NCBI GenBank assembly: GCA_001692895.1
Contig: KV748176.1
Location: 2,232,001-2,296,000 of the forward strand
Origin: Cenococcum geophilum 1.58
Lineage: Eukaryota; Ascomycota; Dothideomycetes; Gloniales; Gloniaceae
Length of the DNA stretch: 64,000 nucleotides
Reading direction: 5' to 3'
This document shows, piece by piece, positions 23,782 through 35,200 of this stretch. Numbering within the stretch: the stretch's first letter is position 1; each line of letters opens with the position of its first letter. The position numbers and the translations under genes are program-made. The notes beneath the pieces were generated by a model. That model saw only the letters and a list, made by a program, of their open reading frames with translations. It had not been told where the DNA came from and searched no databases.

Positions 23782-25211
23782 CTATGCAGCGACGGGCCTC
23801 TCCTCTTCACGGCCCCTTGTCTCAGTGGCGACAGTAGATGGGGCGTCCTCCTCATCCTCCTCATCCTCGTAACCGTTACCCTGATGCTCGGAAGCCGGGA
23901 TCCATAGTCCGGATTCCCTATTGTCGAGGGGCTGGTCTTGGTGTGAGAGATCAATGCCTTCGCCATGTTCACGACGGGCATTGCGGCGGCGCTGGGATAG
24001 GGTCCTAGCACGAGTTGATAGCTTAGCGGAGACGGCAGCGTTCTGTTGAACCCAGTTGGTCAGGGCATCCTCGCAGTCTTGAATGATACTAAAAACACAT
24101 GTCAGCCAAGAACAGATGAAGAAAACTCGAGATAACCTACGCCTTGCTAGCTTCATAACCGTCATAGGCATTCCTTGTCTCGCCGGGGGTGACCGGGGTA
24201 TCATCGATCAACTCCAAAAGATGCTTCCCATATCCAGCAATTATAGCCAACTTCTCGCAGTGCTCACGGAGAGCATCAAATTGGTATGTGAACGCAGCCT
24301 TGAGCTTCTCGCGAGTGATGTTGGACAATTGAGCTTCAGCAACAAGCGACTCGGCTTCGGCGCGAACAAGCTCCTGCTCAAGGACGACAATTTTAGGAGA
24401 GTTGGGCTCCTTGTACTTCAATTGCGCAATCTGGTCGGTGATCTTCTGTTTCCCTATTCTCATGTGTTAGGTATGTTGGTTTTGGATGTTGCACATGACG
24501 TACTGTCGCGACTGGGCTGAACCGAAGCTTCAATGTTACGAATGCTCTTAATCGTAACACGATACTGGTCGTAACGGTCCACAAATTGATCCTCAAGCTC
24601 TCCAATTTCGTAAATTAGGACACCCAACTTATCAGTAACATCAGAAACGTCATCGTCACATGCTTCGCCCCAAATGGATAGTTGTTGCTTGTAGGCGTCA
24701 GCGCTGGAGACCATAACTCCAGGTATACAGGAGGGCTTACAGCAACTTCCATTCGCTCCCTGCTGACAAGCTCCATGCTGCGCATGACGTTCTTCTCCAT
24801 CTTAACTAATTGTGAAAGCTTCTTAGCGAGATCGGGACCGAAGGCACCGGCGGCACTTCTGCGGAAGGTGTGGCCTATACAGCGAACACATCGTTAGTAT
24901 GAACAGTCATGAATGAAATAAGTCATGTATAAGTGAGTAAAGTCATGCGAGAATAGGTGTCGGTATGTCTCGTGTTGTTCTGTCGCAAACTCCGATCGAG
25001 TGGTCAAGAGTGCGGATTGACGACGGATATGTCGGACGAAGCTCTACTTTGATGCTCTAACCCCTTTACAATTAAATAAACCGAGTAACTCACCAATATT
25101 GGTTTTCCCGAAAAATCTGCCAGTTTTCGTTGACGAAACCGGAGGAGGGGGATTCTGAATCTGCGACGCCGTTGGGGCGCGCGATTGGCGCATCGAATAC
25201 GTTCTATGCAT
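23782..25211 (-). CDS. pil1: Eisosome core component Pil1/Lsp1 (BAR-domain protein), five exons
   Basis: Pil1/Lsp1 proteins form the membrane-bending coat of eisosomes, furrow-like plasma-membrane domains. Exons on the minus strand: 25211-25094, 24874-24741, 24687-24504, 24453-24141, 24088-23782. Together they give 1056 bases, 351 residues plus stop, usual for the family. Introns are 219, 53, 50 and 52 bp, all GT-AG. The start was chosen for the family N-terminus (MHRTYSMRQSR, then GRFFGK). The helical core includes FGPDLAKKL, LSIWGEACDDDVSDVTDKLG (about residues 87-106) and LVAEAQLSNITREKLKAAF. The tail after about residue 250 is charged and acidic (EDEEDEED). The family is regulated by Pkh-type kinases; no site is claimed here. 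A complete host gene of normal composition. Confidence 0.95.
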
Positions 25212-25880
25212 CTTGCTATTGGGGCCTGAGTGTAAAAAGAAGAAATGAAGAGTTCCCTATTTCTCTAGGCAAAGGCGTAGAAGATGCGAACGCGAACAGG
25301 GCGAGGATGGGGGAGGTTTTTGTTTGTGAGTGTCGCAAGTGACGACAAGGCTTGATGACGTATAGACGAAACTCCCGCCAAGAACTTCGTTGCGCGGGAA
25401 CGCAAACGCGCATCATCGCCATGTGCTTTCATGCATTGAGCACCCTGATCTTCATCGCTGCAGGGAAGGCTAAGACAACATAAGCTGCTCTCGAAGAAAG
25501 TTGGTTTGCAAGCTGCGTATTGCAACGGCATTCATCCGCTATTGCTCTACTAATATTTTTATTCGACCAGCTACCACTACTCTTAGTAATCCTCGCAATT
25601 AATACAACCACCTTTAAACTATTGATACAAGTCTCTGATCACTCGACGAGGTAATAATCATCATCCGAGATCCCGATGGGTTACTTTAGTAAGGCCAACG
25701 AGCTCTGATTATATATAGGATAAGTGGTCTATTTCACACGTGAAGTTAGGATTTAGCTTAGGGTGAGGTGGAATATATTTTACTCTAGCAATACATATAC
25801 ACTGCAAGTCAGATCAAGCATATACTCGTCGAATAGAAACGATGTCTTACTAGTTTTACATCGTAGATTACATGGCCTCA
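25212..25880. other. Intergenic: pil1 upstream and sam37 3' flank
   Basis: 669 bp. The left part should hold the pil1 promoter and leader, the right part the sam37 3' end. The stretch near 25540-25860 is AT-richer. Short frames at 25130-25611 are not supported. No motif stands out. Confidence 0.5.
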
Positions 25881-27533
25881 TTACCTTGGTGCTTCGACCT
25901 CGACCTCACTAGCCACCGCCATCCCTTCACCAGCACCTAAGCCACTATCGCCTCCTCTACGTTCTTGCTGCCACCTTGTATTCCAATTCCTCTCTGCCCG
26001 GATCTGCTCAGCGAACACTCCGAGAAAATCTCCCGCTTGCCCAAGCCCTTGCCATTGCTGTTGACGGGGTGCTTCAAAGACCATGTCTTCTATGCGTGGG
26101 GTACGTGCGTGGTGGATCGCAACACCTGCGACTGTAGAGAAGAGAGCGGCAGAGAAGGCAAAGAAAGAAGAAACAAATAAGGAAGATGGCAGGGACGAAG
26201 CTGGTTTGGTATTAGAAGTGGACGTAGAGAATGGTGAGGGTTGGATGGTATGGCGACGGAAAGCGAGAGATACTAGAGGCATGCCGCTGAAGACCTCACG
26301 GGCAATAGTCGAAGCGATTGCTGTAAGTGACTTTGCGGGAATGGGATGCCACGGGAGGCGCATGCCCAGTTTGTGCCGTGTGCCGTCCAGCGTCGCATCG
26401 TTTCCTCGGTATGCATTGAGAGATAACACATCTGCAGCTTTAACTAGCCCATCACCGCCAAGGAGTTCTTCCCGTAATCGCCAAATGTATTTCACGACTC
26501 GCGGATACCGTGCTTGAATCGCTTCCTTCAGCCACGTTTGTGGGACGGGCGGGTACAACATTAGCGCTAGATACCCGAATGCCAGGCAATCTAGACTCGA
26601 TGGCGCTTTTTCAGTGAGGAGATAATTCTTCTTGCTAAGGAGATCGGACAAGGGACTGAGAAAGTCGCTTGCAAGTGCATCAAGGCGGAATCTCGCTGCG
26701 TATACCGGAGAGCTGAGGAGACCCTGTATGCCCTTCTGCCGTCCTAGACTCAGAAGGCTAGGCTTACTTGTTCGGCTCTCGGATGGTAGGCCGGTGGCTT
26801 TCTTTGCAGCCTCATACTCTCTGCTCAGGTTTGGAGCACCAGTTTCGGGGCCTTCGAGCTCTGAGTTATCTACGTCCAGTCCGCCCAACCCTAAATGTGC
26901 AGTTCGCGCCTTAGCGGCTTCGCGATGCGCAGGCGGAATAGTATAGTTGGTATACCAGGGAAGGATAGCGGTGTATGCGGGTGCAGTAGTAGTGGAGTAA
27001 TTCTCGAACGAGGAATAGAGCGAGAGGTCGAGGAGGGGTCGGGCGGTGCTTTGGATGAATGCCGAGAAGCTGTTAGAGGAGTGGATTAGTGGAAGGCCGA
27101 GAGGGATGCTAGGACTTTGAAAGAGCCCCAAGAAAGCACTCACGCAATTCTATCGGCAGTTTGAGAGGTTGTCAGCGAGGAGTCGAGGCTGTACGGTCTG
27201 GATGGAAGGGTTTGGAGATAGTCAACGATATGGTAGAAGTCACCTATCCAAGTCGAGCCATCACGGAGGGCAGGGAGTTCCTCTGGAGATTATTGTTAGT
27301 CTATTTGCGGAAGCGTTTTTATATTTTATTGGTATTAATTAATGTGCGATTGGGAATGGGGGATTTGAGAAGTCGACGCACGCACGATTTGGACTTGAAG
27401 TTTCGTGGTCAGCCACCACTACCCATTGCCCTTGTGGAACAGCGCGATTCAGATATGCAATCGCAGCAATACATTCGGCGTCTATTGAGGGGAGTCCGAA
27501 TGCTGGACCCAACACATGGAGCTCTAGTACCAT
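25881..27533 (-). CDS. sam37: Sam37/metaxin-like mitochondrial outer-membrane protein, three exons
   Basis: Sam37 (Tom37, metaxin relatives) works with Sam50 and Sam35 in inserting beta-barrel proteins into the mitochondrial outer membrane. Exons on the minus strand: 27533-27386, 27282-27144, 27069-25881. They total 1476 bases, 491 residues plus stop, with GT-AG introns of 103 and 74 bp. The N-terminus (LHVLGPAFGLPSIDAECIA) and ELPALRDGSTWIGDFYHIVD form the thioredoxin-like GST_N part. SSLDCLAFGYLALMLYP and YPRVVKYIWRL (about residues 250-295) form the GST_C/metaxin part. A hydrophobic segment at about 393-414 is a probable outer-membrane anchor, followed by a charged tail of about 77 residues. 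The splice at 27143 is preferred over starting inside the long last frame because the two upstream exons supply the conserved N-terminal half. Confidence 0.88.
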
Positions 27534-27833
27534 CCTAGGTGGTTGATCTTCGAGGATGAGGAATGCGCCTGCGAAAGGCGAGCAAGGAGGACTTGTTTGA
27601 CTCGCAGCTCAGTGATTTGCTCGACGACTAAACTGTATCTGGATGCCCAATATGTTAGAGCGACGTTGCTGTTAGCGGAAATTGAGCTGTTGTGGTTCCT
27701 TTGAGTTCACCTCGGGGTGTCAAGCTCAAGCTCTGGAAATTATTATTTTATGTCTTGGCGTACCTCCTATGTCCGCTCATCAAGGTCGTCAGGGAGCCTC
27801 CAACACCGCTCCATCAACATTGGACTTTCAAAA
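27534..27833. promoter_or_regulatory. Divergent promoter region between sam37 and the conserved gene at 27834
   Basis: Only 300 bp separate the two start codons, which point away from each other, so both promoters and leaders must share this stretch. No TATA box or named site is convincing. Confidence 0.6.
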
Positions 27834-28889
27834 ATGGCACCTACACGTCGCTACCTTCGTATAACCAAACACTCCGTACTTGAAGTGCGCATCTACCTCG
27901 AGCGGCCATCGGATTCCGAAAGTTGGCTTCTGCGTCGGGATAATCCCGCTCTTCCGCGCGTTATTGAGGCTGTGCGTCCACTGGTATTACCGAAGCTGCG
28001 CGAGGAGAACGAGAGAGCTAGTGGGAGGGCAGGGGGTAGAGGAAAGAAGAAGGGAGTCAAGGATGTGGTTGTTGGAGGTATGTTCTATTTTTGCTCTTCG
28101 TAGAAGATGTTGGGCCCTAGAAGCATTTGCATACTACTTCGATACCAACCGAACTAAGCGCTGAAAAATGAGCTTATTTCGATAACAATCACCCTAACTA
28201 AAACTGATATTTCCTTAACAGACGAATTCGATGTGTCTATTTTCCTAACTGAGCTCTCTTCCCGTCACTCTCTTCTCACAAAACATAAGAGCTTCCAGGA
28301 TAAGCCCCGCCTCCAAAGCAATTCGGGGAAGCTTACGGGTTGGCTTACTACTGGTACCAGCGAGCAGCCTGTCGAGGTGCCTGAAGACGACGATGTTCCA
28401 ATGATAAGAGAGGAAGATAAAGAAGACGCTATCAACCTGGATGATATTCCAGAAACGAGCGGGGATGATGAGATTACGGAGTTCACGACTAGTCAGAAGC
28501 GCTTGAGGCGCAGTAAGCGTAAACGGCAGAATAGCCAGGAGGGTATATTCGTCGGGGATTCGGATGACTCAGCGGACTCCTTTCAAATGCAGAAAAGTCC
28601 ACCAATGAAGCGCAGTAGGAGAGGCAAGGAAAGGGAAACGGATCCTACTATGGGTGAGGAGGGGGACGAGGATGAGGGTGGGGGGCTGGATGACGAGAAG
28701 AAACTAGGGCTGAACACATCCTACGATGGTTTCAGCATCTACGGCCGCATACTGTGCCTGGTTGTTAAGCGCAAAAGGACAAGGCCCACGGTTGGGGAGA
28801 CCAAGGTGCCGATATCGAGTCAGCAGATGCTGGAGAACTGGGTTTCAACCCAAGCAGCCGCTGAGCAAGGAGACAGCGACGATGCGTAA
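27834..28889 (+). CDS. Conserved fungal protein of unknown function, probably nuclear, two exons
   Basis: Exons 27834-28077 and 28222-28889 give 912 bases, 303 residues plus stop. The 144-bp intron is GT-AG (donor GTATGT, acceptor TTAACAG). The start is MAPTRRYLRI. The N-terminal 80 residues, with LEVRIYLERP and VIEAVRPLVLPKLREENE, look like a folded conserved domain that continues across the splice as DEFDVSIFLTELSSRHSLLT. The middle is acidic and low in complexity. Basic clusters KRLRRSKRKRQ (about 174-184) and MKRSRRGKER (about 212-221) look like nuclear localisation signals. Residues 282-289 (QQMLENWV) resemble a PCNA-interacting box in spacing only. I recall similar fungal hypothetical proteins but no assigned function. 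Confidence 0.8.
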
Positions 28890-31854
28890 GACCTATCGTA
28901 TTTTGTCGCTTTAGAGGGTAACCGGGAATTAATACAGCTGATCTCTGGAGGTGCAAAAATAGCCACAGGGCTAGGGCGTTCCAAAGCCCTCTGTACCCCC
29001 GCTTGGACAATCGCCGGCCGTGCTTGGTCCCACGTGGCCGCACAGTCGAAATCGGCGATCTGTGTGGGGCCGGCCAGTTCTCTACCCTTTAGGGTTTAAC
29101 TCGTGTGAGTGGATAATGCGGCTTATCGTGAGAAATATTTGAACGACTAGGGTATATGATTGATGAATCGGATGAAAAGCCAGAGTAGGGAGCTACAGGA
29201 GATCAGGAACCAACGTCAATCAACCTTCGGCGTTTGGCGAGCGAGAGACTCAAGCAGCCGCAAACAGCAAATTGTACTTCGGTAACATTGCAGGATGGCA
29301 TGATAATACATGGCTCTTTTCTTCTTTCCTCAACAAAACTGCCCTTTTTTTTTTATTTTTATTTTGTCAGATGATGATGACCTGGATGCGGACAGACAGC
29401 CGTGAATGGCCGGGCCGGGCCCGTCAAAGTCCGCTGCCGTTTCTTAACACTCCAAGAAGCACTGTTAAAAGTCCATCAACCGAGACCGAATAATGACGAC
29501 GGTATTGAAATGCCGGGTGCTGGGGGTTTTTCCCATTGTGGCTGTCCCTCGGCTTGGTATGAGTCCCTAGCGCACGCGCAAGCCACTGGCAAGGGAGGTG
29601 GAACGTGGCATTTCCAATAATTTTAAGATGCGGCTGCTAATTTATCAAGGTGGCGTGCTTGCATATGTCCCTTTCTCTTGCAGCATCTCATCAGCAGTCT
29701 AGAACTTTATTCTCGCTATGGTCTGTAGCGCATTGAAACGACCAAACTCTATGTATTGACAATAAGGACCCTTGACAGGGGGTGATTACGCATCAGACAC
29801 GGCATGAGAGTCAATTGATAAATTCCGAGACCTGCAAAGCGCGCAGCGAAGGGTGAGCTAGCATGATGACTTGCAGCTGAGGCGCGGGACGCAGTGGTGA
29901 TCGGATGACCTGATGCTTGAGAAAGTGCGCCGAGCACGAACTCTGTCTCCGCATATCCAAATTGCTGGAACGAGACACGGGTGCATCAGCAGCGACGGGT
30001 GGCCGCGGGAACTGAGTTAGAACAAGAGCAAAGCATTCCTTGTAACCAGATTGTGCGACCACAGGCAACGGCTATCGTGTTGTTGAGGTTGCTGACTCTG
30101 CGCGTCTGAGCAGTGTTTGCGGCCTCGCGGTGTTGCTCGGGGAGTTTTGACGTAGTTGGAACCCCTGAAGATCAGGTTCAGGTACAGGCACATGTACACC
30201 AGCAGCGTGTCACATTATAGCGCGCGCGAGGACTTGCACATCCCGCTATCTCAAACTTGACACTCATGGTTTCGGAAAATCCCCGGGGAGAATTATGGGA
30301 GTGACGATGTGCGATGGATGATGCGGTGTCGTGCCTAGGCGCAATCAAAAGGGCAACTCGAGCGCACCTCCACCGCAGCTTGCCCGTTCTCGCGTTGGGT
30401 GTGGCAGATGCTGTGGAATTGTGCGTTTCGAAAGGCACTGTGGCGTGATGGGGGATCCTAGCTCCCACGTGTGCGCACGCTCTGTTGGACTCTGGGCAGG
30501 CGGCACGCGCGTACTGTATCTGCAACCGGCTACCTAGGATCGACTAGGTTTGCGACTGGCCCGATGAAGCACGGAAGTTCCTGTTGTCTGGAATTTTGGG
30601 CGTGCGAGGGGGTGGGCCAGCTGCTGGTCGCCGCTAACCGCCTTCCATGCGAACCACCATGCTCTGCTGAGATTCCCTCGCCCCTAGGGTTGCCCGGCGT
30701 GGCTGGCGCGTTGACACCGGTCAGACGAATCGATTAAGCAGGTCCACAGGGAGCTCAGTGATATCGAAATCGGTCGCCTAGCGAAGCTTGACCATGGCAA
30801 GCCGGCAAAATACGAGCGAGGCAGTGAGGCAGCAAGGTCGAGAACCGCTGCCTCCCATCTGCTCTGCAAAGGCAATCCCAGAGACGGCCCCCCGCACAAA
30901 CCTGAAGAATTTTCAGAGTCATGCAGGACCGAGGCCCCCTCCAAGCATGACTAAACTTCCCCCTAGGTGTCGTAGATGGAGGAGAAGGGGCGGTGGAGCG
31001 ACGGCAATTTCCACCCGGGGAGACGAAATGGAACGCCGGGAGAAGAACGGCAGAATACGCCGTGCAAACGCCCGATTTGTGCAAGGAAAGTGGGCTCAGC
31101 AAGCGATCGCCCAGAGCATGCCGACCAGGCCCAAGCAGGCCCAGGTAGGCCGCCGCACGCTGCAAAAAGTTGCCCGTTTGCTCTCTTTGCCACGCCGGAG
31201 CGGGCGATGGCTGGCTCCGGCTGCGCTGGGTGGTCCGCCTTTCAGTACCATTCTGAGACAGGAGAGGGTGGTGATCCCTGCCTGTTCCTGACTGACAAGC
31301 AACGACCTCGAGGCAGGCCCGCCGTGCAGCGCGCTTTGTTGCGGAACGATGGCCGCGGCGCATGGCAGCATGGCAGCATCGTACCATGGCAGCAAGCCTC
31401 ATCGCCCTGGATCATTCATACTTATCATCGGTGTTCCCTGCTAACGCGCCGCGACGATACTAAAGTGCTGACTGTGATGTCACCGCAGGGCCGCCAATGC
31501 CCACATAACGATAGCAGTGTGTATGGCGAGGCACGGCCTGCATCGCGCCGCGGCGGCAGTGGATCAGCATGGTCTTCGTCTTGTCACGAGGCCGGTGAAA
31601 CATCACAGAACAAGCTCGTCTCCGTGTTTTGTTCCCATTCATTCCGGGACGAGCGATGTTTTTGGCTTATGCACGGTTCAGGGAGTCGACCTTGGCTGCC
31701 TTCAGCCCTTTGCTGCTCAGGCCCCGCATAACAGCCCAAGCCGTCTCCTTTTCCACGGTCTGATGCCTCAGCTCACCGCTATGGCCACGCCAGCTTATTA
31801 CACCATCGTTCAAGGCAGGCTGACCGAATATGACAATTTCTTGCGGCTGCAGCA

Positions 31855-32123
31855 CCAACATAAATACCTCGCTCCCCGTCCGGCCCCCTCACTGCCCTCT
31901 GTTTCATCACAAACTCGGACACGCTACTTTCAAGTACATTGTGGAAGCGCCTCAGATATTTATATCTAATACATCCAAACTACTATCCGCCATCCCCAGT
32001 AACCGCACAACTCGCACAACTCCTACAGCCTACTCTCAACCAAAGCGCCTCTCCTCACTTTGACAGCCTCGATACCCACCGGTACGGTCTGGTCCTACTC
32101 AATTGCAATCGACAACCGCATTC
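31855..32123 (+). promoter_or_regulatory. TATA-like box and pyrimidine-rich leader (candidate promoter)
   Basis: ATAAATA at about 31860 is followed by C/T-rich sequence of the sort seen at fungal transcription starts. The first ATG downstream in good context is at 32124-32129. Weak evidence only. Confidence 0.25.
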
Positions 32124-32201
32124 ATGATGTCTACTGCCAACCTTCCTCCTTGCCCCGGCCCACCACCTACCCGACCTCTTCCTCCGGTGCCGACCAAATA
32201 A
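32124..32201 (+). CDS. Possible 25-codon proline-rich short frame (uORF or first exon)
   Basis: Starts with tandem ATGs and reads MMSTANLPPCPGPPPTR, then proline-rich to a stop at 32199-32201. It lies downstream of a TATA-like box and a pyrimidine-rich leader. It could be a small upstream frame, or the first exon of a gene whose donor I cannot see (the end reads AAATAAGT, one base off a donor). No function proposed. Confidence 0.2.
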   Translation: MMSTANLPPCPGPPPTRPLPPVPTK

Positions 32202-35200
32202 GTGGGCCTTTTCCCTGGTTATGAACTCGTCAATTCTACATCGCTTCAATCCCATCGGCGTTGGCACATCGTCACTAATTCTCACCTTTGCTCGACCTGG
32301 ATACTCCCATTAAATCATGGTCTCCGGTCCATCTGTATCTGTCCTCTATTGCTCGTACAGCCCAGCGTTTCAGCGCTGCGAGCAACACTCTTCGCCTGTT
32401 ATGTCGCAAGCTCGCAATCAATAAACTCCCTAATTTGAAAGTCTGAAGGGCCAGCTCCAACTGCAAGAAAACAAAGGCAGCTCCCGAAACTTGGAAAGCA
32501 GGCGATCTTGCTAAGTGTTGTGCCGCATTGATGCATTTGCATTTGCATTGCGACTACGATCGATATTGGGTCTCATGATTGGCTATATCTCCTGCAGGAC
32601 ATCCCTGCAGCAGCTGTCACACGTCCACCTCCACCAAATTTTGCCGGAGAAGCAGCCAAGCACATTTCCACGCAGCTTTCGCATCTGCATCACAGCCTTA
32701 CTCGCTGCATATCATCGATGCTGCCTTGCCTGCTTATTCTCTCTAGCGGTTCATCGTCCCGGTGGACGGCCAATCACTGTCTTCGTTTACCGCTGCTATA
32801 GCCTTGCATCAGCTTTATCTCTGACTCAACTTTCTTTGTCTGACTCTTTCTTGTCCTTGAACACCCGCTGGCTCGGATGCAAGGATGCATTAGGTTGCGT
32901 TGAAGGCCGGAGGGGAGGCCTAGTTTTCTTTTCGGACCCCACACAGTCTTGTAATACATCAGCGACTTTTTGGATCCTTGTTTTCACTGCCACTTTCTGC
33001 TTTCTGCATCAGCTGGCGCGAGGGATGGATCTACCTGGCAGATTGAGTGAATTGGGCCATATCGGAGTTTTTATCGTCGGATGGGAAAACGTGGAAAATA
33101 CCCCAAACTTGTCTATTTTTGGTCTGAACGCCGCGATTTACCCCTCCATGACCCCGCCTATTATAGCTATTAGTAACCACGAAAATAATTATATAATGAG
33201 ACATAGAAATGCCTATCCATCGCAATTTCCTCTTTCCGCCAATAAAGTATCATGATAGTGGCGTGTACCTGTTGCAACCTCACAGCCTATTACCCAAGTC
33301 TCCTCGTGACTTGTCGCAAAAGCTTACATCCCTGCAAGCTCCTTGCAAAACTCCAACGTCAGCCAACATCGTGAAGTTCCAGACGCGATATTAAAGTGGA
33401 CGGGGCGTAAACCTTTCCAACCTCAAATCAGCGCAATCGTCCAGCTCATCTAACGAAACTTGCTCAAAATGCTCAAACCCCCATGCCCCACCCACGCCTC
33501 ATATCGTGCATCTAAAGTGCATAACCCAAACCTGGCCGAGACCGCAGCGTAACTCACGATACCTGAAAGCAGACTTCACCGGAATGCGTGCCGCGCATAT
33601 TGCGCTTCTCGCACACACGCACCTCGGGTCCTTTCGGTTCTAGTTATCTGTCTACTAAGCTGCCTCCTCCGCAACTAGCACACTCCTTACTCGTACCTGA
33701 TCCATTACCAATACAGTCCCCTGCTAGACCTTGCATGCAGGGCATGAAGATCAGCCTCAACCCTGCTCAATCTCAACTTACCCAGCAAAGTGACCCCCAC
33801 GCCTATGCCTCACAAGCCCCCGTCTTTCATCTCGCGTGGGATGTTGACCACACCATCTGGCGTTGTTTGCGAGTCATGAGCAGCATGGTGTTGGGCCCCT
33901 GATGGCGGTACCCAATGCTATCCTGTACCTGCCGGCACGTACCGCCGTTAGGAGCCGGGCTCGTGGTAAGTTATGGCTTAACCCAAGATCCCGAGGCGTT
34001 GCTGTCATCTGTCGAGAGAGCCCAATGTTCCACAATCACATACGCCAGAAGGAGTGCTAGATTCCTGGCGATTTATTGGGCGGCTGCCGCTATGCGCGGG
34101 GTGCCCGAAATCCAATACTCCCCAGGCGTAGTACATCGTGACCTGCTCGCAACGTCTAATGGCCCGCCCCGAATCGGGTAAGCAGAGCATGTTTAGCTTT
34201 ATGCGACCAGTCAACCCTCAATATCAACGTCGTGCTAGGGAAGGATTGGAATTTTCGTTTCAGCTATGCCGCCATCCCCCGCCCTTCAGCTTCGATAACA
34301 CAGGGCCACGCAACCATTGCAACCATTGCACCCATACCGGCTGGAAAACTCCACTGATCAGCACTACCATGACTATCATGAGCCGCCCGAAATCATCCAG
34401 GCTGGCCAGCACGCGACCGAGTATGCGCCCGTTCTTCAAGGTATTGCATTGGCCTGCCGCTATCAATCACAGCTTACGGAGCGCACCGTTAAGTGTTATA
34501 CTAGCTAGTATAACAAACCTAAGCTGATGCGCTAACCAACCTCAGCCAAGGCTCTCCGCCTTTTCTTAACGCGCAAACCGGCGACGCAAATACGTCAAAA
34601 GCTGACCCGAATGCTCGGGAAACCTTTCTAACAGAACAGTTTAACACAAAACGTCTTGACAGGATTTTTATCAGCGCAAGCTTAAAGTTCGACTTCCCCT
34701 GTCGCCTGGCCTAAAGCGTGGTGCGCCAAGCGAATGAAGTTCGCAGATGTGCCGTCCCACCTCCCAGAAAAAAAACACAGTGTGACGCCAGCATCCCGGG
34801 CGCCAACTCAAATCTCATCACATCACATTTCCCATCACGGGGACCTCAAGCACACGTTTTCTGAAAGCCACCAGCACTGCTTTTGTGCATGTGATGGACT
34901 TTGAGACAGGGCAGTCCTGCGTTTCGACTATACTAATTTCAGGCCCGGTGTTTAAAGGCGGAAGATTGGAGGAGCGGCACGGGCAGTGCCGTAGCGCCTC
35001 ACACATAGAATTTTCTCTCACCGCTCTCGGGAGTACAACACTCCGAAGGGGCCGGGAAGTGCCGCATCTTGTCGTAGAATACCTATAACGTTGGTGATGG
35101 TCGTTTGTCCAGCCTGAGCGGAAAAAGTATGTGGCGTAGGCTTGTGGGGATTGCGGGAAGTTACTTTAGACGAAGCTATCGACAGATGAAAAAAGTAATA

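Noticed and set aside
22900-23840. Several frames of 60 to 100 codons between the solo LTRs and pil1
   Set aside because: They overlap in different frames and strands, lack a common domain, and part is probably the pil1 3' untranslated region.
24083-24520. Plus-strand frame of 145 codons opposite pil1
   Set aside because: It is the antisense shadow of exons 3 and 4 of pil1, crossing their introns.
26083-26946. Plus-strand frames opposite sam37
   Set aside because: Antisense shadows of the long third exon of sam37, without domains.
28765-29043. Minus-strand frame of 92 codons at the end of the conserved gene
   Set aside because: Shadow of the well supported plus-strand exon and its 3' flank.
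30755-31731. Long overlapping frames on both strands (up to about 250 codons)
   Set aside because: They overlap one another in opposite frames in G+C-rich DNA, contain no known domain, have arginine-, proline- and serine-heavy composition typical of chance frames, and no splice signals extend them.
32515-33255. Plus-strand frame of 246 codons
   Set aside because: Composition is cysteine- and serine-rich with no domain and no family memory. It lies in pyrimidine-rich leader-like sequence that favours chance open frames.
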